Below are positions 40,862 to 52,800 of a stretch of 64,000 bases of DNA, piece after piece (position 1 is the stretch's first letter; every line of letters begins with the position of its first letter). Below the pieces are notes generated by a model. The model had not been told where the DNA came from. It did no database searches and saw only the letters and a program-made list of their open reading frames with translations. The DNA is from Luidia sarsii (lineage: Eukaryota > Echinodermata > Asteroidea > Paxillosida > Luidiidae): assembly GCA_949987565.1 (NCBI GenBank), contig OX465111.1, positions 5,204,921-5,268,920 of the forward strand, read 5' to 3'. The position numbers and the translations under genes are program-made.

Positions 40862-42318
40862 TGATCAGTCCTGCCCTGTCCTGCTCCACCCTGCCCTGTC
40901 CTGCTCCATCCTGCCCTGCCCTGCCCTGCCCTGTCCCGCCCTGCCCTGCCCTGCCTGCCCCGCCCTGCCCTGCTCCACCCGTCCTGCTCCATCCTGCCCT
41001 GCCCTGTCCCGCCCTGCCCTGCTCAACCCTGTCCTGCTCCATCCTGCCCTGCCCTGTCCCGCCCTGCCCTGCTCCACCCTGTCCTGCTCCATCCTGCCCT
41101 GCCCTGCCCTGTCCCGCCCTGCCCTGTCCTGCCCTGCTCCACCCTGTCCTGCTCCATCCTGCCCTGCCCTGCCCTACTCAACCCTGTCCCGCTCCATCCT
41201 GCCCTGCCCTGCCCTGTCCCGCCCTGCCCTGCTCCACCCTGTTCTGCTCCATCCTGCCCTGCCCTGTCCCGCTCTGCCCTGCCCTGCTCCACCCTGTCCT
41301 GCTCCATCCTGCCCTGCCCTGCCCTACTCAACCCTGTCCCGCTCCATCCTGCCCTGCCCTGCCCTGTCCCGCCCTGCCCTGCTCCACCCTGTTCTGCTCC
41401 ATCCTGCCCTGCCCTGTCCCGCCCTGCCCTGCTCCACCCTGTCCTGCTCCATCCTGCCCTGCCCTGCTCCACACTGTCCTGCTCCATCCTACCCTGTCCC
41501 GCTCTGCCCTGCCCTGCTCCACCCTGTCCTGCTCCATCCTGCCCTGCCCTGTCCCGCCCTGCCCTGCTCCACCCTGTCCTGCTCCATCCTGCCCTGCCCT
41601 GTCCCGCCCTGCCCTGCTCCACCCTGTCCTGCTCTGCCCTGCCCTGTCCCGCTCTGCCCTGCCCTGCTCCACCCTGTCCTGCTCCATCCTGCCCTGCCCT
41701 GTCCCGCCCTGCCCTGCTCCACCCTGTCCTGCTCCATCCTGCCCTGCCCTGCCCTGCTCAACCCTGTCCTGCTCCATCCTGCCCTGCCCTGTCCCGCCCT
41801 GCCCTGCTCCACCCTGTCCTGCTCCATCCTGCCCTGCCCTGTCCCGCCCTGCCCTGCTCCACCCTGTCCTGCTCCATCCTACCCTGTCCTGCTCTGCCCT
41901 GCCCTGTCCCGCCCTGCCCTGCCCTGCTCAACCCTGTCCTGCTCCATCCTGCCCTGCCCTGCCCTGCCCTGCCCTGCTCAACCCTGTCCTGCTCCATCCT
42001 GCCCTGCCCTGCCCTGTCCCGCCCTACCCTGCTCCACCCTGTCCTGCTCCATCCTACCCTGTCCCGCTCTGCCCTGCCCTGTCCCGCTCTGCCCTGCCCT
42101 GCTCCACCCTGTCCTGCTCCATCCTGCCCTGCCCTGTCCCGCCCTGCCCTGCCCTGCTCCATCCTGCCCTGCCCAGCCCTGTCCTGTCCTGTCCTTCCCT
42201 GTCCTGCCCTATCCTGTCCTGCCCCATCCTGCCCTGTCCTGTCCTTCCCTGACCTGCCCTATCCTGCCCTGTCCTGCCCCATCTTGCTCTGTCCCGCCCT
42301 GCCCTTCCCTGCACTGCA
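40862..42318. repeat. (CCTGC/CCTGT)n pentamer array, copy B
   Basis: Same pentamer composition as 13925-14725 but almost twice as long, with more CTCCACCCTGTCCTGCTCCA blocks. Expanded (or not contracted) relative to copy A. Confidence 0.9.
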
Positions 42319-42648
42319 CTGAATCTTTGAGCACTGGCTGGGCCCCTTCCCATTTCAAGGCTGGGGTTGGAGCTCTAACTTTGTTGTTTATTCACCAGCA
42401 GGAAAACAAACCGACGCCTTTGCACCAGCCTTTAAATGAAATCAAGACTCAAGCGTCACCTTTAACAAAGATGTCCATATCAATGTTGTCAGTTTTTTGA
42501 TGGCAGAGAAGAAGCCAGAACTGGAGCCTTTGTCGAGATTTAGGAAAGATCTGTCATTTCTCCAAGCATTTATCTTCTTTTCTTATTCACGAAGGCATTT
42601 CGTAAAGTTTGTTTCAAGTATTTCATACTACGGGCACATTGTACTTAC

Positions 42649-42705
42649 AGAGTTAGGTCGGTTCGATTAACGGCTGGAAGATACTTCAATGTATTGTCAA
42701 TGGCC
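42649..42705 (-). pseudogene. Paralogue B copy of the short LRR exon 12
   Basis: 57 nt, acceptor ATCAACCTCAG, donor GTAAGT. Same LRR as 15062-15118 apart from one or two base changes. It is the only LRR exon left in copy B. Confidence 0.75.
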
Positions 42706-42833
42706 CTGAGGTTGATGACAATGAAAAACGGAAAACCAAACATGAAAATCCTAAGCAATCTAACCTATACACGAAGAGGTTATTCCTTTCAAAATGTTGT
42801 AGGCCTTATTTGAAGGATTGATGACAGATGGAT

Positions 42834-43566
42834 GAATGGGATGGATGATAGGAGTGATTGATGGATGGCAGGGGATGGGTTGGATGGGAGGGGATGGGTG
42901 GATGGGAGGGGATGGGTGGATGGGAGGGGATGGTGGATGGGAGGGGATGGTGGATGGGAGGGGATGGGTGGATGGTAGGGGATGGGTGGATGGGAGGGGA
43001 TGGGTGGATGGGAGGGGATGGGTGGATGGGAGGGGATGGGTGGATGGGAGGGGATGGGTGGATGGGAGGGGATGGGTGGATGGGAGGGGATGGGTTGGAT
43101 GGGAGGGGATGGGTGGATGGGAGGGGATGGGTGGATGGGAGGGGATGGGTGGATGGGAGGGATGGGTGGATGGGAGGGATGGGTGGATGGGAGGGGATGG
43201 GGGGATGGTAGGGGATGGGTGGATGGGAGGGGATGGGTGGATGGGATTGAATGGAATGGGTGGATGGGAGGAGATGGGTGGATGGCAGGGGATGGGTGGA
43301 TGGCAGGGGGTGGGATGGATGTGAGGGGATGGGTGGATGTGAGGGGATGGGTGGATGTGAGGGGATGGGTGGATGTGAGGGGATGGGTGGATGTGAGGGG
43401 ATGGGCGGATGTGAGGGGATGGGCGGATGTGAGGGGGTGGGCGGATGTGAGGGGATGGGTGGATGTGAGGGGATGGGTGGATGTGAGGGGATGGGTGGAT
43501 GTGAGGGGATGGGTGGATGTGAGGGGATGGGTGGATGTGAGGGGATGGGTGGATGTGAGGAGATGG
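42834..43566. repeat. 18-bp G-rich minisatellite, copy B
   Basis: Half the length of 15237-16655, with the same switch from GGATGGGAGGGGAT to GGATGTGAGGGGAT units (near 43319). It ends abruptly at GGAGATGGGTCCGAGTCC, joining sequence that in copy A lies ~2.5 kb further on. Confidence 0.9.
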
Positions 43567-43885
43567 GTCCGAGTCCAAGCCCGAGTCAGCGGGTCCAGGT
43601 CCCAGACGTCAGTGTCCTATACGGATCGGACATATCCTGCTCACATAGCCGAGCCCTGCACAGCAAACTCACAGTGTGCCGGTGATGGTGGTATTATGCA
43701 ACATCTCCTCGGGTACGGTGACCAGCCGGTTCTTCGACAGAGCTCTGCAACCAAAAACATCGCCACAGTGAGTTCTAACGATGCCACTAAAACCACTCAC
43801 ACCTGCAGCCGATTTCAAGAAAAGTTGCGTAAATTATTGCGCCACTATGACTCTTCAGCAATATCTAGCAAAGGCAGCAAAATGT

Positions 43886-44611
43886 ATTAATTATGACCGC
43901 CATGGAATTACAGCGAAGTGGCTAGAAACTAACGTGTCGAGTTACCCTGCTTCGGGTCGAATTCCCCCCAGATTTCAGGACGAGAGCTCGGCGCTATCTG
44001 GACATACATCGTCTACTCTGTGACTGGGTACGTGAAGGTAGGCCTTCGTGTCTTTTCGAGGCATTTTTAAGTCATGCCAAATCCTGTCGGGAACGGCAAT
44101 AAATATCTGAGGAAATTATTAACCTATGCTAATTGCGACACGGGACCCAACACGTAGTTTAAACAACGTACATGTAGTTTGATAGCAGAAAATGATGCAA
44201 AGACCAACATAAAATGTACCCATTCGGCAAGATTTTCGTTTAATACCTACACCTTAAAGGGTGAAAAAATTTCTATCCACAATAGACCACCTACCGTACC
44301 GGTATCGTTAGTCCGAGTAACTTGGACCCGACAATTCACCCTTTTTTTATCGAATTTTGAAATTTTGAGGGTCGGATGACTAGGGTCCAAGGACGACGGG
44401 TAAATTTCCGCTTGAACCGGGACTTTGAAAAAAAAAACCTTCCGAAATCCTCAGATTTCCCTCCAAAACACTTTTGTTTTACTCGCGTTTGGGAAAAGGG
44501 AGAAATTTCCTTTCAGTTGACCAAGAGGATTCTCTCCTTTACGGCCGACGAGCCAAAAGGCGGCCATCTTTGATTTCAAATTGAAACGGTATATACTGTA
44601 GTCTGTACACG
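43886..44611. other. Junction region between duplication and satellite
   Basis: Unique sequence. At 44309-44379 it contains one arm and flank of the palindrome seen at 4843-4943 (GTCCGAGTAACTTGGACCCG then CACCCTTTTTTTATCGAATT). No gene recognised. Confidence 0.5.
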
Positions 44612-45772
44612 TTAACATGTTTGGAAGATTTTATCATCAAGCAAAGTGACCTACCCTGTATTGACGAGAGGGCTTGTGTGTGAATAGACCCGCAGATAAC
44701 AGACGGTGGAGTTTGCCTGGACAGAAAAAATACACTTTGTAAGTTATATCTCATTTAATATTTGGTTGACAAGAGTAAATCTTGGCATGCCAAGAACCCT
44801 TGGAATAACCTATCTCCAAGTGTTAAGATTTCTAAAATCGAACATGTTTGGACGATTTGATTATCAGGCAAAGTAACCTACTCTGAGAGAATAACAAAAA
44901 CAGGTCTGGGAGGATAACCTAACAGGTCTGGCAGGATGATAACCAAACCTTTGATTGTTCAGTGTGACCTTCCCTTGTCATTATTTCAGTTAATATTTTG
45001 TTGACGAAGCTAAATCTTGGCATGCTAAAAGCCCTTGAAATAAGCTATCTCCGAGTGTTAAGATATCTGAAATCGAACATGTTTGGACGATTTTATCATC
45101 AAGCAAAGTTACCTACCCTGTAGTGACGAGAGGGCTTGTGTGTTTAGACCCGCAGATAACAAACGGTGGAGTGTGCCTGGACAGAAAAAATACACTTTGT
45201 AAGTTATATCTCATTTAATATTTGGTTGACAAGAGTAAATCTTGGCAGGATAAAAGCCCTTGGAATAACCTATCTCCGAGTGTTAAGATTTCTGAAATCA
45301 TGTTTATGGGGAATAAGTCAAAGTTTGTTTACAAGTGATTGTGCCAGACAGTGTCGTTTCATACAGTTGGTCTTTTATGGATTTTGGGGGTTTTCAAACC
45401 TTTTAGAGTGATGTTTGGACGATTTTATCATCAAGCAAAGTGACCTACCCTGTATTGACGAGAGGGCTTGTGTGTGTGTAGACTCACACATAACAGAGGG
45501 CGGAGAGTAACAGGAAAGAAAAATTCACTTTGCAAGTTGATATCTCATTTTATTTTAAATTGACGAAGCTAAATGTCGGCATGATAAGAGCCCTTGGAAT
45601 AAGCTATCACCCAGTGTTGAGATTTTTCAAATCGAACATGTTTGGACGATTTTATCATCCAGCAAAATGACGTACCCTGGGATGATGACCGAACAGGTCT
45701 GAGAGGATGACCACCCGACCATTGAATATCTAGCGAGACCCGTTGACTAGCATAGAGACGCACGCGTCGCTG

Positions 45773-45985
45773 CACGATGGACGTGTAGAATCATGTTTCT
45801 TCTCGGTGGAGGATAGATAGGCCAAGGGTTACCCCTACCCGTTTAACGTTACTTCACAATGGCAAAAGCAAATCTAAGTACCTCGCCCCATATTCACACC
45901 ACGCTACCACACAAATAGCTATACCGGTGCAAATCGAGACAACTCGCCCCATATTCAAGCGACGCTGCCATGCGTATCCTTGCGT
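45773..45985. repeat. Non-unit module inserted in the satellite (also 51279, 53928, 56256)
   Basis: GATGGACGTGTAGAATCATG begins a ~215-bp module unlike the 225-bp unit. It ends near CTTGCGTATCTTAATACAGA. It recurs at about 51279-51505, 53928-54153 and 56256-56480, moving with the higher-order repeats. A second partial module starting GATGATGACCGAACAGGTCT marks its edges. Confidence 0.75.
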
Positions 45986-48900
45986 ATCTTAATACAGAAC
46001 TGGGATGATGACCGAACAGGTCTGAGAGGATGACCACCTGACCATTGAATATCTAGCGAGACCCGTTGACTAGCATAGAGACGCACGCGTCGCTGCACTT
46101 TTAGAATCATCGTACTCTTGTCCTTTCTTATGTTTGGACCAAACAAAGTACACTTTGTAGGTTTATATATTATTTAATATTTTGTTGACAAGGCTAAATG
46201 TTGCCATGCTATGAGCCCTTGGAATGAGCTATCTCCCAGTGTTGAGATTTCTCAAATCAAACATGTTTCGACGAGTTTATTATCAATCAAAGTGACCTAC
46301 CCTGTATTAGCGAGAGGCCTTGTGTGTGTAGACTCGCACATAACAGAGGGCGGAGAGTAACAGGAAAGAAAACTTCACTTTGCAAGTTAATATCTCATTT
46401 AATATTTGGTTGACGAAGCTAAATGTTGGCATGGTAAGAGCCCTTGGAATAAGCTATTTCCCAGTGTTGAGATTTCTCAAATCAAACATGTTTCGACGAT
46501 TTTATCATCAATCAAAGTGACCTACCCTGTATAAGCGAGAGGCCTTGTGTGTGTAGACTCGCACATAACAAAGGGCGGAGAGTAACAGGAAAGAAAACTT
46601 CACTTTGCAAGTTAATATCTCATTTAATATTTGGTTGACGAAGCTAAATGTTGGCATGGTAAGAGCCCTTGGAATAAGCTATTTCCCAGTGTTGAGATTT
46701 CTCAAATCAAACATGTTTCGACGATTTTATCATCAATCAAAGTGACCTACCCTGTATTAGCGAGAGGCCTTGTGTTTGTACACTCGCACATAACAGAGGG
46801 CGGAGAGTGACAGGAAAGAAAACCTCACTTCGCAAATTAATATCTCATTTCATTTTAGGTTGACGAAGCTAAATGTCAGCATGCTAAGAGCCCTCGGAAT
46901 AAGCTATCTCTCAGTGTTGAGATTTCTCAAATCGAACATGTTTGGACGATTTTATCATGAATCAAAGTGACCTACCCTGTATTAGCGAGAGGCCTTGTGT
47001 GTGTACAATCGCACATAACAGAGGGCTGAGAGTAACAGGAAAGAAAACTTCACTTTGCAAGTTAATATCTCTTTTCATTTTAGGTTGACGAATCTAAATG
47101 TGGGCATGCTAAGAGCCCTTAAAATAAGCTATCTCCCAGTGTTGAGATTTCTCAAATCGAACATGTTTGGACGACTTGATCATCAATCAAAGTGACCTAC
47201 CCTGTATTAGCGAGAGGCCTTGTGTGCGTACACTCGCACATAACAGAGGGCGGAGAGTAACAGGAAAGAAAACTTCACTTTGCAAGTTAATATCTCATTT
47301 CATTTTAGGTTGACGAAGCTAAATGTCAGCATGCTTAGAGCCATCGGAATAAGCTATCTCTCAGTGTTGAGATTTCTCAAATCGAACATGTTTGGACGAT
47401 TTTATCATCAATCAAAGTGACCTACCCTGTATTAGCGAGAGGCCTTGTGTGTGTACAATCGCACATAACAGAGGGCTGAGAGTAACAGGAAAGAAAACTT
47501 CACTTTGCAAGTTAATATCTCATTTCATTTTAGGTTGACGAAGCTAAATGTCGTCATGATAAGAGCCCTTGGAATAAGCTATCCCCAAGTGTTGAGATTT
47601 CTCAAGTCGAAAATGTTTGGACGACTTGATCATCAATCAAAGTGACCTACCCTGTATAAGCGAGAGGGCTTGTGTGTGTAGACTCGCACATAACAGAGGG
47701 CGGAGAGTAACAGGAAAGAAAACTTCACTTTGCAAGTTAATATCTTATTTGATATTTGGTTGACGAAACTAAATATTGGCATGGTAAGAGCCCTTGGAAT
47801 AAGCTATCCCCCAGTGTTGAGATTTCTCAAGTCGAAAATGTTTGGACAATTTTATCATCAATCAAAGTGACCTACCCTGTATAAGCGAGAGGCCTTGTGT
47901 GTGTACACTCGCACATAACAGAGGGCGGAGAGTAACAGGAAAGAAAAATTCACTTTGGAAACTGATATCTCATTTCGTTTTAGGTTGACGAAGCTGAATG
48001 TCGGCATGCGAAATGCCCTTGGAATAAGCTATCTCCCAGTGTTGAGATTTTTCAAATCGAACCTGTTTGGACGATTTTATCATCAATCAAAGTGACGTAC
48101 CCTGGGATGATGACCGAACAGGTCTGAGAGGATGACCACCTGACCATTGAATATCTAGCGAGACCCGTTGACTAGCATAGAGACGCACGCGTCAATGCAC
48201 TTTTAGAATCATCGTACTCTTGTCCTTTCTTATGTTTGGACTGAACAAATTACGATGTGTAGGTTTATATATCATTCAATATTTGGTTGACAAGGCTAAA
48301 TGTTGCCATGCTATGAGCCCTTGGAATGAGCTATCTCCCAGTGTTGAGATTTCTCAAATCAAACATGTTTCGACGAGTTTATCATCAATCAAAGTGACCT
48401 ACCCTGTATTAGCGAGAGGCCTTGTGTGTGTACACTTGCACATAACAGAGTGCGGAGAGTAACAGGAAAGAAAACTTCACTTTGCAAGTTAATATCTCAT
48501 TTCATTTTAGGTTGACGAAGCTAAATGTCAGCATGCTAAGAGCCCTCGGAATAAGCTATCTCTCAGTGTTGAGATTTCTCAAATCGAACATGTTTGGACG
48601 ATTTTATCATCAATCAAAGTGACCTACCCTGTATTAGCGAGAGGCCTTGTGTGTGTACAATCGCACATAACAGAGGGCTGAGAGTAACAGGAAAGAAAAC
48701 TTCACTTTGCAAGTTAATATCTCATTTACTATTTGGTTGACGAAGCTAAATGTTGGCATGGTAAGAGCCCTTGGAATAAGCTATCCCCCAGTGTTGAGAT
48801 TTCTCAAGTCGAAAATGTTTGGACAATTTTATCAGCAATCAAAGTGACCTACCCTGTATAAGCGAGAGGGCTTGTGTGTGTAGACTCGCACATAAGAGAG

Positions 48901-49860
48901 GGCGGAGAGTAACAGGAAAGAAAACTTCACTTTGCAAGTTAATATCTCATTTCATTTTAGGTTGACGAAGCTAAATGTCGTCATGATAAGAGCCTTGGAA
49001 TAAGCTATCTCCCAGTGTTCAGATTTCTCAAATCGAACATGTTTGGACGATTTTATCATCAATCAAAGTGACCTACCCTGTATAAGCGAGAGGGCTTGTG
49101 TGTGTAGACTCGCACATAACAGACGGCGGAGAGTAACAGGAAAGAAAAATTCACTTTGGAAACTGATATCTCATTTCATTTTAGATTGACGAAGCTGAAT
49201 GTCGGCATGCGAAATGCCCTTGGAATAAGCTATCTCCCAGTGTTGAGATTTTTCAAATCGAACATGTTTGGACGATTTTATCATCAATCAAAGTGACGTA
49301 CCCTGGGATGATGACCGAACAGGTCTGAGAGGATGACCACCTGACCATTGAATATCTAGCGAGACCCGTTGACTAGCATAGAGACGCACGCGTCGCTGCA
49401 CTTTTAGAATCATCGTACTCTTGTCCTTTCTTATGTTTGGACCGAACAAATTACACTGTGTAGGTTTATATATCATTTAATATTTGGTTGACAAGGCTAA
49501 ATGTTGCCATGCTATGAGCCCTTGGAATGAGCTATCTCCCAGTGTTGAGATTTCTCAAATCAAACATGTTTCGACGAGTTTATCATCAATCAAAGTGACC
49601 TACCCTGTATTAGCGAGAGGCCTTGTGTGTGAACACTCGCACATAACAGTGGGCGGAGAGTAACAGGAAAGAAAACTTCACTTTGCAAGTTAATATCTCA
49701 TTTAATATTTGTTTGACGAAGCTAAATGTTGGCATGGTAAGAGCCCTTGGAATAAGCTATCCCCCAGTGTTGAGATTTCTCAGGTCGAAAATGTTTGGAC
49801 AATTTTATCATCAATCAAAGTGACCTACCCTGTATAAGCGAGAGGGCTTGTGTGTGTAGA

Positions 49861-52800
49861 CCCGCACATAAGAGAGGGCGGAGAGTAACAGGAAAGAAAA
49901 CTTCACTTTGGAAGTTAATATCTCATTTCATTTTAGGTTGACGAAGCTAAATGTCAGCATGCTAAGAGCCCTCGGAATAAGCTATCTCTCAGTGTTGAGA
50001 TTTCTGAAATCGAACATGTTTGGACGATTTTATCATCAATCAAAGTGACCTACCCTGTATAAGCGAGAGGGCTTGTGTGTGTAGACTCGCATATAACAGA
50101 GGGCGGAGAGTAACAGGAAAGAAAACTTCACTTTGCAAGTTAATATCTCTTTAAATTTTAGGTTGACGAAGCTAAATGTCGGCATGCTATGAGCCCTTAA
50201 AATAAGCTATCTCCCAGTGTTGAGATTTCTCAAATCGAACATGTTTGGACGACTTGATCATCAATCAAAGTGACCTACCCTGTATTAGCGAGAGGCCTTG
50301 TGTGCGTACACTCGCACATAACAGAGGGCGGAAAGTAACAGGTAAGAAAACTTCACTTTGCAAATTAATATCTCATTTCATTTTAGGTTGACGAAGCTAA
50401 ATGTGGGCATGCAAAATGCCCTTGGAATAAGCTATCTCTCAGTGTTGAGATTTCTCAAATCGAACATGTTTGGACGATTTTATCATCAATCAAAGTGACC
50501 TACCCTGTATAAGGGACAGGGCTTGTGTGTGTAGACCCGCACATAAGAGAGGGCGGAGAGTAATAGGAAAGAAAGCTTCACTTTGCAAGTTAATATCTCT
50601 TTTCATTTTAGGTTGACGAAGCTAAATGTCGGCATGCTAAGAGCCCTTAAAATAAGCTATCTCCCAGTGTTGAGATTTTTGAAATCGAACATGTTATGAC
50701 GACTTGATCATCAATCAAAGTGACCTACCTGTATTAGCGAGAGGCCTTGTGTGCGTACACTCGCACATAACAGAGGCCGGAGAGTAACAGGAAAGAAAAC
50801 TTCACTTTGCAAGTTAATATCTCATTTCATTTTAGGTTGACGAAGCTAAATGTCAGCATGCTAAGAGCCCTTAAAATAAGCTATCTCCCAGTTTTGAGAT
50901 TTTTCAAATCGAACATGTTTGGACGACTTGATCATCAATCAAAGTGACCTACCCTGTATTAGCGAGAGGCCTTGTGTGCGTACACTCGCACATAACAGAG
51001 GCCGGAGAGTAACAGGAAAGAAAAATTCACTTTGCAAGTTGATATCTCATTTTATTTTAAATTGACGAAGCTAAATGTCGGCATGATAAGAGCCCTTGGA
51101 ATAAGCTATCACCCAGTGTTGAGATTTTTCAAATCGAACATGTTTGGACGATTTTATCATCCAGCAAAATGACGTACCCTGGGATGATGACCGAACAGGT
51201 CTGAGAGGATGACCACCCGACCATTGAATATCTAGCGAGACCCGTTGACTAGCATAGAGACGCACGCGTCGCTGCACGATGGACGTGTAGAATCATGTTT
51301 CTTCTCGGTGGAGGATAGATAGGCCAAGGGTTACCCCTACCCGTTTAACGTTACTTCACAATGGCAAAAGCAAATCTAAGTACCTCGCCCCATATTCACA
51401 CCACGCTACCACACAAATAGCTATACCGGTGCAAATCGAGACAACTCGCCCCATATTCAAGCGACGCTGCCATGCGTATCCTTGCGTATCTTAATACAGA
51501 ACTGGGATGATGACCGAACAGATCTGAGAGGATGACCACCTGACCATTGAATATCTAGCGAGACCCGTTGACTAGCATAGAGACGCACGCGTCGCTGCAC
51601 TTTTAGAATCATCGTACTCTTGTCCTTTCTTATGTTTGGACCAAACAAAGTACACTTTGTAGGTTTATATATTATTTTATATTTTGTTGACAAGGCTAAA
51701 TGTTGCCATGCTATGAGCCCTTGGAATGAGCTATCTCCCAGTGTTGAGATTTCTCAAATCAAACATGTTTCGACGAGTTTATTATCAATCAAAGTGACCT
51801 ACCCTGTATTAGCGAGAGGCCTTGTGTGTGTAGACTCGCATATAACAGAGGGCGGAGAGTAACAGGAAAGAAAACTTCACTTTGCAAGTTAATATCTCAT
51901 TTAATATTTGGTTGACGAAGCTAAATGTTGGCATGGTAAGAGCCCTTGGAATAAGCTATTTCCCAGTGTTGAGATTTCTCAAATCAAACATGTTTCGACG
52001 ATTTTATCATCAATCAAAGTGACCTACTCTGTATAAGCGAGAGGCCTTGTGTGTGTAGACTCGCATATACCAAAGGGCGGAGAGTAACAGGAAAGAAAAC
52101 TTCACTTTGCAAGTTAATATCTCATTTAATATTTGGTTGACGAAGCTAAATGTTGGCATGGTAAGAGCCCTTGGAATAAGCTATTTCCCAGTGTTGAGAT
52201 TTCTCAAATCAAACATGTTTCGACGATTTTATCATCAATCAAAGTGACCTACCCTGTATTAGGGAGAGGCCTTGTGTGTGTACACTCGCACATAACAGAG
52301 GGCGGAGAGCAGCAGGAAAGAAAACTTCACTTTGCAAGTTAATATCTCATTTAATATTTGGTGGACGAAGCTAAATGTTGGCATGGAAAGAGCCCTTGGA
52401 ATAAGCTATCCCCCAGTGTTGAGAGTTCTCAAGTCGAAAATGTTTGGACAATTTTATCATCAATCAAAGTGACCTACCCTGTATAAGCGAGAGGGCTTGT
52501 GTGTGTAGACCCGCACATAAGAGAGGGCGGAGAGTAACAGGAAAGAAAACTTCACTTTGGAAGTTAATATCTCATTTCATTTTAGGTTGACGAAGCTAAA
52601 TGTCAGCATGCTAAGAGCCCTCGGAATAAGCTATCTCTCAGTGTTGAGATTTCTGAAATCGAACATGTTTGGACGATTTTATCATCAATCAAAGTGACCT
52701 ACCCTGTATAAGCGAGAGGGCTTGTGTGTGTAGACTCGCATATAACAGAGGGCGGAGAGTAACAGGAAAGAAAACTTCACTTTGCAAGTTAATATCTCTT

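Larger units (their letters stand above)
38378..42705 (-). pseudogene. Chimeric, broken paralogue of the LRR/GCC/membrane gene (copy B)
   Basis: Recognisable exons in gene order: 42705-42649 (LRR), 40623-40442 (linker/GCC), 39927-39066 (GCC and membrane exon, deleted) and 38601-38378 (terminal exon). Relative to the intact gene, the membrane exon lacks ~950 bp (intact positions ~11639-12588, with CCA inserted), which removes the first membrane segments and shifts the frame. Its acceptor dinucleotide is CGG instead of CAG (39928-39930). None of the other LRR exons or a signal-peptide exon is present between 42.7 and 44.6 kb. The 3' ~97 bp of the membrane exon and the whole terminal exon are clearly diverged from the intact gene, so the unit joins two paralogues. 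Confidence 0.8.
39163..43885. repeat. Segmental duplication of 11270-19445
   Basis: Colinear and near-identical with 11270-19445, including the SINE, exon 13, the pentamer array, exon 12 and the 18-bp minisatellite. Missing in this copy: intact positions ~11639-12588 and ~16600-19100. Left edge inside the membrane exon; right edge near the AGGCAGCAAAATG shared by 19430-19443 and 43872-43884. Confidence 0.88.

Noticed and set aside
39163..43885. Interpretation of copy B as an assembly haplotype duplicate
   Set aside because: The copy joins in phase to a different C-terminal exon and carries its own deletion and splice-site loss, which fits a real paralogue better. Long reads would still be needed to exclude misassembly.
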